Shown: positions 52,620 through 61,838, counted from the stretch's first letter. The stretch is 64,000 nucleotides of DNA from Halostella limicola (GCF_003675875.1 NZ_RCDI01000001.1:248001-312000); one strand, 5' to 3'. Numbers and translations: made by a program. The notes: generated from the sequence alone by a model not told the origin.

Positions 52620-53534
52620 CTACGCCTCGTCCAGCAGCCACGCGAGCAGCCCCTTCTGGGCGTGCATCCGGTTCTCCGCCTGCCGCCAGACGAGCGCCCG
52701 CTCGCTCTCCATCACGTCGTCGGTTATCTCCTCGCCGCGGTGGGCGGGCAGGCAGTGCATCACGGAGACGTCCGGGGCGGCGCGGTCGAGCAGTTCCTCG
52801 CAGACCTGGAACCCCTCGAAGTCGTCCATCCGCACGTCGCGTTCGTCCTCCTGGCCCATGCTGATCCAGACGTCCGTGTAGATGACGTCGGCGTCCTCGG
52901 CGGCGGCGACGGGGTCCTGTGTGATCGTCGGGTCGCCGCCGAGGTCGTTCGCGCGCTCGACGACGTCGTCGTCGATGCCGTACCCCTCTGGCGTGGCGAC
53001 CGTGAGGTCGACGTCCGTCAGCGCACAGCCGAGTGCGAACGACTGAGCGACGTTGTTGCCGTCGCCGATCCACGCCGCCGAGACGCCGTCGAACCCGCCC
53101 ATCGTCTCGCGGATCGTCAGCAGGTCGGCCAGCGTCTGGCAGGGGTGGGCGTCGTCGGTCAGGCCGTTGACGACCGGCACGTCGGCGGACTCCGCCAGCA
53201 CCTCGGCGTTGGCGTGTTTGAACACCCGGGCCATCACCACGTCGACGTAGCGAGAGAGCGCCCGCGAGGTGTCCTTGAGCGGCTCGCCGCGGCCGAGCTG
53301 GATGTCGTTCTCGCCGAGGAAGACGGCGTGGCCTCCGAGCTGCGTCATCCCCGTCTCGAAGGAGACTCGGGTCCGCGTCGAGGGCTTCTGGAACAGCATG
53401 CCGAGCGTCCGGTCCCGCAGGTCGCGGTGGGGTTCGCCGGCCGCGAGCTGTTCCTTGTACTCCGCGCCCTGGTCGAGGACGGCTTCCAGTTCGTCCTCGG
53501 AGAGGTCGTCGACGTCGAGGTAGTGTCTCGTCAT
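52620..53534 (-). CDS. argF: Ornithine carbamoyltransferase
   Basis: This 304-residue enzyme makes citrulline from ornithine and carbamoyl phosphate. Motifs are STRTRVSFETGM (carbamoyl phosphate site), DDAHPCQTLADLL and MHCLPAHRGEE. It is the last gene of the lysW-argX-argC-argB-argD-argE-argF operon. The ATG at 53534 overlaps the argE stop by 4 nt, so translation is coupled. It feeds citrulline to argG and argH, encoded at the upstream end of the same gene cluster. Confidence 0.96.
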   Translation of the reverse strand: MTRHYLDVDDLSEDELEAVLDQGAEYKEQLAAGEPHRDLRDRTLGMLFQKPSTRTRVSFETGMTQLGGHAVFLGENDIQLGRGEPLKDTSRALSRYVDVVMARVFKHANAEVLAESADVPVVNGLTDDAHPCQTLADLLTIRETMGGFDGVSAAWIGDGNNVAQSFALGCALTDVDLTVATPEGYGIDDDVVERANDLGGDPTITQDPVAAAEDADVIYTDVWISMGQEDERDVRMDDFEGFQVCEELLDRAAPDVSVMHCLPAHRGEEITDDVMESERALVWRQAENRMHAQKGLLAWLLDEA

Positions 53535-54619
53535 GCTTTGAGGTCCTCGGCGACGGCTTCGAGCACCGCGACGGAGCGGTCGAACTCGCCGAGATCGAGG
53601 TGTTCGTTCGGCGCGTGGTCCAGGTCGGAGTCGCCGGGGCCGTACGTCGCCATCGGGCAGTCCCAGGCTCTCGCGTAGAGGTTCATGTCGCTGGTCCCGG
53701 TCTTGCGGAGGAGCCGCGGGTCGCCGCCCTCGTCCCGGATAGCGACGCGGAACGCCCGCGCCACGTCGTTCCGGGGGCTCTCCATCACCGGCGGGATCGG
53801 CTCCTCCCAGGTGACCGTACCGGACTCCAGTTCGCCGTCGGCTATCTCCCGCACCGCTTCGGCGGTCATCTCCGGCGGGATGCGCAGCTGCACGTCCATC
53901 GTCGCCTCGACGGAGAGGCCGTCCGCCGTGAACCCGCCGTCGACGGAGACGGGCTTGGTCGTCACCTGCTCGAAGACGGGCTCCCACTCGTCAGGCTCGA
54001 ACGCGTCCTCGACGCGGGACCACCAGCGGATGGCGTCCTGAATGGCGTTCGGCTCCGGGCGGGAGGTGTGGCCGGACTCGCTCGTCGCGACGTAGGTGCC
54101 CGCGAGGAAGCCGCGGTAGCCGAGCGTGATGCCGTCGAAGCCGCTGGGTTCGCCGTTCACGACGGCGTCGGGCGCGTCGCGGTCCTCGATGAGGTGGCGC
54201 GCGCCGCGGGAGTCGGTCTCCTCGCCGACGACGCCGACGAAGGAGATGCCCGTGCGCACCGCCGCGGCGGCCATCGCCGCGAGCGGCCCGGTCGCGTCGA
54301 CGGAGCCGCGGCCCCACAGCACTTCGCCGGTTTCACCGGCTCCGTCTCGGTCCGTCTCTGACGGACCGCCGTCCTCGTCGATCTCCACCGGGATCTCGCC
54401 CGGCACGGTGTCGACGTGCGAGGTGAGCAGGACGGAGTCGTCGGCGGGGGCGCGGACGTTGCCCACCTCGTCGGTCCACGCCTCGCGGTCGTGGGCCTCG
54501 AAGAAGTCGACAAGGCGCTCGGCCGCCGCCGCCTCCTCGCCGGTGGGCGAGGGGATGGAGACGAGGTCCACGAGTAGCTCGCGCGCCTCGTCGGCCGAGA
54601 CGGTCGCCGTCGCGCTCAT
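53531..54619 (-). CDS. argE: LysW-ornithine (or LysW-lysine) hydrolase
   Basis: This 362-residue M20-family metallohydrolase releases ornithine from the LysW carrier (LysK/ArgE role). Metal-site residues are in LTSHVDTVPG (His, Asp), WGRGSVDATGP (Asp), VGEETDSRG (Glu), and a C-terminal His in APNEHLDLG. The ATG at 54619 gives MSATATVSADEARELL. It overlaps argD at the 5' end and argF at the 3' end, each by 4 nt. In this operon the product should be free ornithine for argF. Confidence 0.92.
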   Translation of the reverse strand: MSATATVSADEARELLVDLVSIPSPTGEEAAAAERLVDFFEAHDREAWTDEVGNVRAPADDSVLLTSHVDTVPGEIPVEIDEDGGPSETDRDGAGETGEVLWGRGSVDATGPLAAMAAAAVRTGISFVGVVGEETDSRGARHLIEDRDAPDAVVNGEPSGFDGITLGYRGFLAGTYVATSESGHTSRPEPNAIQDAIRWWSRVEDAFEPDEWEPVFEQVTTKPVSVDGGFTADGLSVEATMDVQLRIPPEMTAEAVREIADGELESGTVTWEEPIPPVMESPRNDVARAFRVAIRDEGGDPRLLRKTGTSDMNLYARAWDCPMATYGPGDSDLDHAPNEHLDLGEFDRSVAVLEAVAEDLKA

Positions 54620-55743
54620 CCGACGACGTCCTCCATCGCCTCGACGACGCGGTCGACGTGCTCCTCCCCGATCGTCAGCGGCGGGAGCAGGCGCACGACG
54701 GTCCGGCCCGCGGGCAGGGCGAGCACGCCGTGGTTCAGCGCGAGCTCCTTCAGCGCGCGGTTCGCGCCGCGGCCGACCTCGACGCCGACCATCAGCCCCT
54801 CGCCGCGGACCTCGCGCACCTCGTCGCCGAGCGCCGCCGCCAGTTCGGTCTGCAGGTAGTCGCCCATCGCCCCGGCGTGGGCCGGCAGATCGTCCTCGAC
54901 GACGGTCGAGACGGTCGCTTCCGCAGCGGCCGAGACGACCGGACCGCCGGAGAACGTCGAGGCGTGGGAGCCGTAGTCCTCGGCGATCCAGTCGCGACAC
55001 AGCGTCGCGCCCATCGGCAGGCCGTTGGCGAGGCCCTTCGCCGACGTGAGGATATCGGGGACCACGTCCGCCTGCTCGCAGTTCCACAGCGTCCCCGTCC
55101 GGCCGAGGCCGGTCTGGACCTCGTCGAAGATCAGCGCCGCGCCGGCCTCGTCGGTGATCTCGCGGGCCGCCTGCAGGTACTCGGCGGAGGCGGGATTGAT
55201 GCCGCCCTCGCCCTGAACCGGTTCGACGATGACGCCGGCCGTCTCGTCGTCGACCGCCTCGGCGAGCGCCTCCTCGTCGTCGTACGGGACGAACTCGACG
55301 CCGTCGATCAGCGGCTCGTACGGCTCCTTGTACTTGTTCTTCCACGTGGTCGCGAGCGACCCCATCGTGCGGCCGTGGAAGCCCTGCATCGTCGCGACGA
55401 TCTTGGCGTTCCCCGTGGCCGAGCGGGCGAACTTCAGCGCGGCCTCGTTGGCCTCGGTGCCGGAGTTGCAGAGCCACACCTTGCCGATCGGGTCGGGAGC
55501 CGTCTCGGCGAGGCGCTCGTACAGCGCCGTGCGCGCCGAGTTCGGGTACGACGCCTGCACGTAGGTGAGCTTCTCGAACTGCTCGGTGACGGCCTCGTGA
55601 ACGGCCGGGTGGCCGTGCCCAAGCGGGACGCAGGCGTACGACGCTCCCACGTCGAGGAACTCGTTCCCGCCCTCGTCGTAGACGTACGCGCCCTCGCCGC
55701 GCTCGATCCGGACCGGCTTCTCGGAGAAGATGAACCCCGTCAC
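54616..55743 (-). CDS. argD: LysW-linked acetylornithine/ornithine aminotransferase
   Basis: This 375-residue class III PLP aminotransferase (LysJ/ArgD type) converts the LysW-attached semialdehyde to LysW-ornithine. The PLP Lys is in ILTSAKGLANGLPMG, and LIFDEVQTGLGRTG precedes it. A GTG at 55743 (giving MTGFIFSEKPVRIERGEG) is the best start and overlaps the argB stop as GTGA. Operon context with lysW makes arginine, not lysine, the expected product in haloarchaea. Confidence 0.93.
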   Translation of the reverse strand: MTGFIFSEKPVRIERGEGAYVYDEGGNEFLDVGASYACVPLGHGHPAVHEAVTEQFEKLTYVQASYPNSARTALYERLAETAPDPIGKVWLCNSGTEANEAALKFARSATGNAKIVATMQGFHGRTMGSLATTWKNKYKEPYEPLIDGVEFVPYDDEEALAEAVDDETAGVIVEPVQGEGGINPASAEYLQAAREITDEAGAALIFDEVQTGLGRTGTLWNCEQADVVPDILTSAKGLANGLPMGATLCRDWIAEDYGSHASTFSGGPVVSAAAEATVSTVVEDDLPAHAGAMGDYLQTELAAALGDEVREVRGEGLMVGVEVGRGANRALKELALNHGVLALPAGRTVVRLLPPLTIGEEHVDRVVEAMEDVVG

Positions 55744-56606
55744 AGGAGGTCCTCCTCGGCGACGTCCGCCCCGTCAGGACCCTCCGCGCCGACCGCGCCG
55801 GGCGTGATCGTCGTCCCCTGTCCGTCGAGCGCGCCGACGATGGGGTCGTTGAGGTTCGCGTCCGCGACGGTGACGGAGGCCGCGCCGCCCTCCAGCGCCT
55901 CGGTCGCCGCCATCACCTTCTTCGTCATGAACCCCTCCGCGGCGTCCTCGACGCGCTCGAACTCCGCGGGCGTCGTCGCCTCGTCGATGACGGTCGACTC
56001 GTCGTCGGGGTCCTCGTAGATCCCGGCGACGTCGGTGAGAACGACGAGGTCCGCTTCCAGCGCGCCGGCGACGGCCGCGGCGGCGCGGTCGGCGTCGGCG
56101 TTGACCGGCGTGCCCTCGCCGGACAGCATCGGCACCGTGACGACCGGCGTGTAGCCGCCCGCGAGCAGCGTCTCCAGCAGGTCGGCGTTCACGTCCTCGA
56201 TCGTGCCGGAGTGGTCGCCCCGTCTGATCTTCTTCTTGCCGTCCTCGACGACCCGCACCGCGGACTTCCGCGGCCCGGTGAGCAGTTTCCCGTCGACGCC
56301 CGAGAGGCCGACCGCGTCGACGCCCTCGTTCTGGAGCGCGGCGGTGAGGTCGGTGTTCAGCTTCCCGGGCATCACCATCTCGAACACCTCCATGGTTCGC
56401 TCGTCGGTGAACCGCCCGACGACGCCGCCGGGCGTCTCGACGTACTCCGGTTCCTCGCCCAGTTCCTCCAGCGTCTCGTCCACCGCGGTCGACCCGCCGT
56501 GGACGACGACGACGTCCTCGCCGTTGGCCGTGAGGTGGGCGACGTCCGCCAGTGCGCCTTCCGGTTCGACGGCGCGCGCGCCACCGATCTTGACTACTAC
56601 TGTCAT
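55740..56606 (-). CDS. argB: LysW-linked glutamate (or aminoadipate) kinase
   Basis: This 288-residue amino-acid kinase (LysZ/ArgB type) phosphorylates the side carboxylate of LysW-attached glutamate. Motifs: VVVKIGGARAVEP at the start, VVVHGGSTAVDETLEEL, and a C-terminal nucleotide-site region (VVLTDVAGIYEDPDD). It is coupled to argD by overlap. Thirty-nine nt separate its start from the argC stop, the only notable gap in the central operon. Confidence 0.93.
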   Translation of the reverse strand: MTVVVKIGGARAVEPEGALADVAHLTANGEDVVVVHGGSTAVDETLEELGEEPEYVETPGGVVGRFTDERTMEVFEMVMPGKLNTDLTAALQNEGVDAVGLSGVDGKLLTGPRKSAVRVVEDGKKKIRRGDHSGTIEDVNADLLETLLAGGYTPVVTVPMLSGEGTPVNADADRAAAAVAGALEADLVVLTDVAGIYEDPDDESTVIDEATTPAEFERVEDAAEGFMTKKVMAATEALEGGAASVTVADANLNDPIVGALDGQGTTITPGAVGAEGPDGADVAEEDLL

Positions 56607-56645
56607 GGTACGAAAACCTCCGTAGTTGGTGCTGCGTTCATAAAA

Positions 56646-57692
56646 TCAGGGTGCGCCGACGGGGTGGAGTCCCTGAAACTCCAGACCCGCCGTCTCCTCG
56701 AAGCCGAGCGCGACGTTGGCCGCGTGGACCGCCTGTCCGGCGGAGCCTTTCATCATGTTGTCGATGGCCGAGAACGCGACGACGCGCTTGTTCGAGGGGT
56801 CCAGTTCGAAGCCGACCTCGCCGTAGTTCGTCCCCGCGACCGCCTTCGGCTCGGGGTAGCGGTAGACGCCGCTCCCGCCGGCGGCCAGCCGCATGAACGG
56901 CTCCTCCTCGTACGACTCGCGGTACGCGCCCCAGAGGTCGCCCTTCGAGACGGGGCCGTCCGGGAACACGTGGCAGGTCGCGGACGCGCCGCGGATCATG
57001 TCCACGGCGTGGCACGTGAACGACACCGACGTTCCGAGGAACTGCTCTATCTCGGCCTCGTGGCGGTGCCCCTTCGGCGCGTACGGGCGGACGACGCCCG
57101 AGCGCTCCGGGTGCGACGAGGCCTCGCCGCCGCCCGCGCCGCCCTCCGAGGAGCCGACCTTCACGTCGACGACGATCTGTTCGTCCCCCGAGAGCACGCC
57201 GTGCTCGAACAGGGGGTGGAGCCCGAGGATCGTCGCGGTGGCGTTGCAGCCGCCGGAGGCGATCAGGTCCGCCCCTTCGAGGTTCTCGCGGTTGATCTCC
57301 GGGAGGGCGTACGCCGCCTCGTCGAGCAGTTCGGGCCGGCTGTGGCCGTCGTACCACTCGTCGTACTGCTCCTCGGTGTCGAGCCGGAAGTCCGCCGAGA
57401 GGTCCACGACGGTGTCCGCCACCTCCCGGAACGAGTCGATCCGCTCCATCGAGACGCCGTGCGGCGTCGCCGTGAACAGCACGTCCACGCTCTCCAGGTC
57501 CGCCGGATCGGAGAAGCGCAGGTCGGTGCCCCGGAGGTTCGGGTGGACGGAGCCGACGCTCTTGCCGTCGTAGCTCCGGCTGGTCGCCTGCTGCGCGTCG
57601 AGGCGCGGATGCGCGTCGATCAGCCGCAGGAGCTCGCCGCCGGTGAAGCCGCTGCCGCCGACGACCGACGCCGAGAGCGACTCGCCCGCCAT
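56646..57692 (-). CDS. argC: LysW-linked glutamyl-phosphate (or aminoadipyl-phosphate) reductase
   Basis: This 348-residue NADPH-dependent reductase (LysY/ArgC type) begins MAGESLSASVVGGSGFTGGELL with a dinucleotide-binding glycine-rich loop. The catalytic Cys is in ASGGCNATATILGLHPL. GHRHEAEIEQFLG supplies the partner His. The ATG shares one base with the argX stop (TGATG), so the two are coupled. It produces the semialdehyde used by argD. Confidence 0.94.
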   Translation of the reverse strand: MAGESLSASVVGGSGFTGGELLRLIDAHPRLDAQQATSRSYDGKSVGSVHPNLRGTDLRFSDPADLESVDVLFTATPHGVSMERIDSFREVADTVVDLSADFRLDTEEQYDEWYDGHSRPELLDEAAYALPEINRENLEGADLIASGGCNATATILGLHPLFEHGVLSGDEQIVVDVKVGSSEGGAGGGEASSHPERSGVVRPYAPKGHRHEAEIEQFLGTSVSFTCHAVDMIRGASATCHVFPDGPVSKGDLWGAYRESYEEEPFMRLAAGGSGVYRYPEPKAVAGTNYGEVGFELDPSNKRVVAFSAIDNMMKGSAGQAVHAANVALGFEETAGLEFQGLHPVGAP

Positions 57693-58564
57693 CAGGCCGT
57701 CACCTCCTGGCCCTGTTCGCGCTCGACTCTCGCCTCCAGCCAGTCGACGACCGCGCCGGGCACGTCGACGTCCGTCGTGTCGTTCAGCGCCTTGAACTCG
57801 ACGGTGTGGTTGACCTCGTGGACGGTGTAGGAGTCGCCCGTCTCCATGAGGTCGACGCCGAGCAGGCCGCCGCCGACCGCGTCGCTCGCGCGCTCGACGA
57901 GGTCTCTGGCCTCGTCGTCGAGCTCGAACTCGGCGGTTTCCGCGCCCTTCGCCGCGTTCGTGAGCCAGTGGTCCGACGAGCGGACCATGGCGGCGACGGG
58001 CTCGCCGTCGGTCGCCAGCACCCGGATGTCGCGGCCGGGCTTCTCGACGAACTCCTGGACGTAGAACACCTTGTGCTCGTAGTGGCCGAGCGTCGCCTTG
58101 TGTTCGAGGATGGCCTCGGCGGCCGACCGGCCGTCGATCTTCGCCATCAGGCGGCCCCAGGAGCCGATCACGGGCTTGAGGACACAGGGGTAGCCGAACT
58201 CCTCGATCGTCTCCATCGCGGCGTCCTTGGTGAACGCCACGTCGGTGTTCGGCGTGGGGATGCCCGCGCCCTTCAGCGCGAGACTGTTTTTCACCTTGTC
58301 CGCGCACACCTCCGCGGTGTCGGGACTGTTGACGACGGGTACGCCGTAGGCCTCCGCGAACCGCGTGACGTAGAGGCTCCGGCTGGTCGCCAGACAGCGG
58401 TCCAGCACCACGTCGAGGCCCTCGAACTTCTCGGGGGCGTCCTCGATGTTGAACTGCTGTTTCCGGACGTCGATCTTCGTGACCTCGTGGCCCCGGTCGC
58501 GCAGCTCCGAGAGGAGCAGCTTCTCGTCCTTGCGGATCCGGGAGTACAGCATTCCGACGTTCAT
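57692..58564 (-). CDS. argX: LysW-glutamate ligase (ArgX, RimK/ATP-grasp family)
   Basis: This 290-residue ATP-grasp ligase joins glutamate to the C-terminal Glu of the LysW carrier (ArgX; LysX if aminoadipate). It starts MNVGMLYSRIRKDEKLLLSE, and has PVVNSPDTAEVCADKVKNSL, CVLKPVIGSWGRLM (ATP loop), VYVQEFVEKPGRDIRV and a metal site near TVHEVNHTVEFKAL. It lies between lysW and argC. Haloarchaea make lysine by the diaminopimelate route, so glutamate is the likelier substrate; specificity was not tested. Confidence 0.93.
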   Translation of the reverse strand: MNVGMLYSRIRKDEKLLLSELRDRGHEVTKIDVRKQQFNIEDAPEKFEGLDVVLDRCLATSRSLYVTRFAEAYGVPVVNSPDTAEVCADKVKNSLALKGAGIPTPNTDVAFTKDAAMETIEEFGYPCVLKPVIGSWGRLMAKIDGRSAAEAILEHKATLGHYEHKVFYVQEFVEKPGRDIRVLATDGEPVAAMVRSSDHWLTNAAKGAETAEFELDDEARDLVERASDAVGGGLLGVDLMETGDSYTVHEVNHTVEFKALNDTTDVDVPGAVVDWLEARVEREQGQEVTA

Positions 58565-58636
58565 GTGCGTGTCTCCGATGTCGCTGCGGTCGTCGCGCCC
58601 TTTCGGACGCGCGTGGAAGTCGTCTCGTCCGTCACC

Positions 58637-58801
58637 TTACTCCCCCCAGTCCTCCTCCAGCTCGGGGGCCTTCTGGAGGACCGGCGGGTTGGTGTCGGTC
58701 ACTTCGAGCTCTGCGCCGCAGGTGGTGCAGTCCACGATCTCTCCCACTTCGAGGTCGTCGTGCAGGTCCACGTCGGCCCCGCACTCAACGCATTCTGCCA
58801 T
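58637..58801 (-). CDS. lysW: LysW amino-group carrier protein
   Basis: This 54-residue acidic carrier starts MAECVECGAD at an ATG (58801). It has zinc-ribbon cysteines Cys4, Cys7, Cys25 and Cys28 and the conserved C-terminal EEDWGE, whose last Glu is the attachment site for the intermediate. A TTTTAAGG element about 30 nt upstream drives the operon. It protects the amino group of glutamate through ornithine synthesis and keeps intermediates bound to a protein. Confidence 0.95.
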   Translation of the reverse strand: MAECVECGADVDLHDDLEVGEIVDCTTCGAELEVTDTNPPVLQKAPELEEDWGE

Positions 58802-58827
58802 TGTACCCTCTACTCGACGCCAGCACA

Positions 58828-58836
58828 CCTTAAAAC
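58828..58836 (-). promoter_or_regulatory. TATA element of the lysW-argX-argCBDEF operon
   Basis: On the reverse strand TTTTAAGGT is centred about 30 nt before the lysW ATG. Further upstream is AATTA-AG-TAATT (58855-58866), a short inverted repeat that may be an operator. Confidence 0.5.
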
Positions 58837-58945
58837 CTTCGAACTTACCAGATAAATTAAGTAATTGCACCCGCCTCTAATCGCGTCAGAAAGGCGAACG
58901 AACCGAGATTCGCGTTCCGAGTATCACTTTCGGAATATGTTATCT

Positions 58946-58961
58946 GTCCCCTCGCGGGGAC
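58946..58961 (-). terminator. Hairpin downstream of argH
   Basis: GTCCCC and GGGGAC form a 6-bp stem around a TCGC loop, starting 37 nt after the argH stop on the reverse strand, with AT-rich sequence after it. It may separate the argGH transcript from the lysW promoter. Confidence 0.35.
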
Positions 58962-58997
58962 GGCGGTAGCGGGAGGAGTGGCGGTCGCATCGGTCGG

Positions 58998-60449
58998 TCA
59001 CGCATACTCGCTCACCTCCGTACGGAGGGCGTCCTCGGCGTCGGCGAGCGCGGACCGCTTCGACTCGACGGCGTCCGCGTCGGCGGACAGCGTCGCCTCG
59101 GCGGCGTCGAGCGCGTCGGCCACCGCGGCCGCCGCGGGGCCGCCGGTCGAGTCGCGACTGGCGACGCTCTCGGCGGGGTCGAGTGCGGCCTCCACGTCCT
59201 CGCGGTCGACGTACTCGGCGAGGGGGTCGCCGAGCACCTCGCGGGCCGCGGCGTCGAGCGCGTCGTAATCGGCCCCCGATTCGGCCGCCACCGCTACCAT
59301 CTCGTGGGCGGTACGGAACGGGAGGCCGTGCATCGCCAGCAGGTCGGCGACGCCGGTCGCCGTCGAGAACCCCTCGCCCGCGGCGTCCGCGAGCGCGGCC
59401 TCGTCCCAGTCGGCGGTGGCGACCGCGCCGGCCGCCACGTCGACCGCCTCGACGACGGCGTCGACCGTCTCCCAGGCGTGCGGCGTCGCGCGCTGCAGGT
59501 CGCGGTTGTACGCGCGGGGTAGCCCCTTCAGCGTGGTCAGCAGGCCGTTCACCCCGCTCGCGGCGTCGCCCGCGGTCGCGCGGACGAGCTCCAGCGTGTC
59601 GGGGTTTTTCTTCTGGGGCATGATCGAGGAGGTCGACGAGTAGTCGTCGCTCAGGTCGACGTACCCCTTGTTCGCGAAGACGATCAGGTCCTCGGCGAGC
59701 CCCGACAGCGTCGTGGCGAGGTTCGCCAGCGCCGCCGTCGCCTCCAGCAGGAAGTCGCGGGCGGAACTCGCGTCCATCGAGTTCTCCACGACGGCGTCGA
59801 ACCCGAGTAGCTCGGCGGTGCGCTCGCGGTCGACGTCGAAGGGCGTCCCCGCGAACGCCGCCGCGCCGAGCGGCGACCGGTTGATCCGGTCGTAGGCGTC
59901 GAGCAGGCGCTCGGTGTCGCGCGCGACGGCCGACTCGTAGGAGCAGAGCCAGTGCGCGACGGTGGTCGGCTGGGCGGGCTGGAGGTGCGTGAAGCCGGGC
60001 ATCACCGCCCCGGTGGTGGCTTCGGCCGCCGACAGCAGGGCCTCGCGGAACCCCAGCGTCGCCTCCGCGGCGTCCAGCACGTCCTCGCGCAGGCGGTAGC
60101 GGATGCAGGTCGCCACCTCGTCGTTGCGCGAGCGGGCGGTGTGCATCTTCCCGCCCGCCTCGCCGACGCGGTCGATGACCGCCGTCTCGATGGCGGCGTG
60201 GACGTCCTCGCCCTCGGGGAGCGCGCCGTGGCCGACGTCCTCGACCTCGTCCAGCGCGGCGAGTATCTCGTCCGCCGTCCCGCCGTCGACGATCCCCTGC
60301 TCGGCGAGCATCACGACGTGCGCGCGGTCGACCGCGAGGTCGGCCGCGAAGATGCGCCGGTCGGCGTCGAGCGAGGAGAGGAACTCCCGGGCGGGGCCGC
60401 CGCTGAAGCGGTCCCGGCGGACGACGTCGCCTGAGTTCCCCTCGGACAT
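58998..60449 (-). CDS. argH: Argininosuccinate lyase
   Basis: This 483-residue fumarase/aspartase-superfamily lyase makes arginine and fumarate. The signature SSIMPQKKNPD and the earlier HTARSRNDEVATCIRYRLRE and GFTHLQPAQPTTVAHW are all present. The ATG at 60449 is preferred; an in-frame GTG at 60455 overlaps the argG stop. The argG stop is only 2 nt before it, so argG and argH are co-transcribed. Its product is the end point of the pathway supplied by the LysW operon immediately downstream. Confidence 0.95.
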   Translation of the reverse strand: MSEGNSGDVVRRDRFSGGPAREFLSSLDADRRIFAADLAVDRAHVVMLAEQGIVDGGTADEILAALDEVEDVGHGALPEGEDVHAAIETAVIDRVGEAGGKMHTARSRNDEVATCIRYRLREDVLDAAEATLGFREALLSAAEATTGAVMPGFTHLQPAQPTTVAHWLCSYESAVARDTERLLDAYDRINRSPLGAAAFAGTPFDVDRERTAELLGFDAVVENSMDASSARDFLLEATAALANLATTLSGLAEDLIVFANKGYVDLSDDYSSTSSIMPQKKNPDTLELVRATAGDAASGVNGLLTTLKGLPRAYNRDLQRATPHAWETVDAVVEAVDVAAGAVATADWDEAALADAAGEGFSTATGVADLLAMHGLPFRTAHEMVAVAAESGADYDALDAAAREVLGDPLAEYVDREDVEAALDPAESVASRDSTGGPAAAAVADALDAAEATLSADADAVESKRSALADAEDALRTEVSEYA

Positions 60450-60451
60450 CC

Positions 60452-61699
60452 TCACTCCTCCGTCCCGTCGCTCGCTCCGCTCCCGTCCGTGGCGAGCGTC
60501 TGCTTGTCCTTCGCGTCGATGACCTTGTTCGCCAGGCGGCCCTGGAAGCCGTGGTACTTCGCGACGCCGGTGGCGTCCTTCTGGGTGATGCCCTGGCCCT
60601 CGACGGTCTCGGTGTTGAACGAGGCGGCGTCCTCGGAGTAGGCCGCGTACTCGCTCTCGCGGCCGACCGGGCGGGCGCTCCCGCCTTCGAGTTTGATCGT
60701 CACGGTGCCGGTGACGCGGGACTGGGTCTCGTCGATGAACCCCTCGAGCGCGCCGACCAGCGGCGCGTCGATCAGGCCCTGGTACGCCTTGTTCGACCAC
60801 TGCTGGTCGACCTGTGCCTTGAAGTCGCGCTCCTCCTGCGTGAGCACGAGGCCTTCGAGCGCCTCGTGGGCGTTGAGCAGGACGGTCGCGGCGGGGTGCT
60901 CGTAGTTCTCGCGCACCTTCAGGCCGAGCATGCGGTCTTCCATCATGTCCGTGCGACCGACGCCGTACGCGCCCGCGAGGTCGTTGAGGTACTCGATGAG
61001 TTCGACGGGGCCGTATTCCTCTCCGTCGACGGCGACGGGCTCGCCGTCCGCGAACTCGATCTCGACGAGTTCGGCCTCGCCGGCCTCGCCGGGCGCGTCC
61101 GTCCACTCGTAGATGTCCTCCGGTGGGACGTAGCCCGGGTCCTCCAGCTTCGCGCCCTCGACCGAGCGACTCCAGAGGTTCGTGTCGATCGACCAGTCGC
61201 CCTCGTTGCCGCTCTCGACGGGGAGGCCGCGCTCCTCCGCGTACTCTATCTCCCACTCGCGGGTGAGCTCCAGTTCGCGGACGGGCGCGATGACGTCGAG
61301 GTCGGAGTCGCGCCACACCGCCTCGAAGCGGAGCTGGTCGTTGCCCTTGCCGGTGCAGCCGTGAGCCACGGCGTCGCAGTCGTGTTCCTTCGCGGTCTCG
61401 AGGATGGCGTTCGCGATGACCGGGCGCGCCAGCGCGGTGCCCAGCGGGTAGCCCTGATAGGTCGCGTTGGCCTTCAGCGAGTCGAGACAGAGCGTGGCGA
61501 ACTCCTCTCGCGCGTCGACCACGTACTGGTCGACGTCGAGCGCTTCGGCGGTCTCCTCAGCTTCTTCGAACTCCTCGTCGGGCTGGCCGACGTCGACGGT
61601 GACGCCGATGACCTCGTCGTACCCGTACTCCTCTTCGAGCAGTCCGACGCATACTGTGGTGTCGAGTCCGCCCGAGAAGGCGAGTGCCACGCGTTCCAT
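60452..61699 (-). CDS. argG: Argininosuccinate synthase
   Basis: This 415-residue enzyme joins citrulline and aspartate using ATP. The N-terminal P-loop ALAFSGGLDTTV and VAHGCTGKGNDQLRFE are diagnostic. It is the first gene of argGH. Upstream at 61714-61729 is a 7-bp inverted repeat next to a TTTAAG element, and a second TATA-like element lies at 61746-61756. This suggests regulated or alternative promoters. A small arginine-rich ORF lies further upstream in the same direction. Confidence 0.96.
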   Translation of the reverse strand: MERVALAFSGGLDTTVCVGLLEEEYGYDEVIGVTVDVGQPDEEFEEAEETAEALDVDQYVVDAREEFATLCLDSLKANATYQGYPLGTALARPVIANAILETAKEHDCDAVAHGCTGKGNDQLRFEAVWRDSDLDVIAPVRELELTREWEIEYAEERGLPVESGNEGDWSIDTNLWSRSVEGAKLEDPGYVPPEDIYEWTDAPGEAGEAELVEIEFADGEPVAVDGEEYGPVELIEYLNDLAGAYGVGRTDMMEDRMLGLKVRENYEHPAATVLLNAHEALEGLVLTQEERDFKAQVDQQWSNKAYQGLIDAPLVGALEGFIDETQSRVTGTVTIKLEGGSARPVGRESEYAAYSEDAASFNTETVEGQGITQKDATGVAKYHGFQGRLANKVIDAKDKQTLATDGSGASDGTEE

Positions 61700-61713
61700 T
61701 TGTACCCGGAGAG

Positions 61714-61729
61714 AGCCCCTTCAGGGGCT
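61714..61729. promoter_or_regulatory. Inverted repeat in the argG promoter or leader
   Basis: AGCCCCT and AGGGGCT are separated by 2 nt, 15 nt upstream of the argG ATG and touching a TTTAAG element. It may be a repressor operator. If transcription starts from the upstream element at 61746-61756 it would instead be a hairpin in the leader RNA. Confidence 0.45.
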
Positions 61730-61838
61730 TAAATCCTTCCTTTTAGTTTATAAAAGAAATACGCAGAGATGTCTATAGGCGGCCTAAAGCGTTCTCAGGG
61801 GTTCGTTGCGAATCGGGTCGAAGTAGTGGAGTAGAGGT

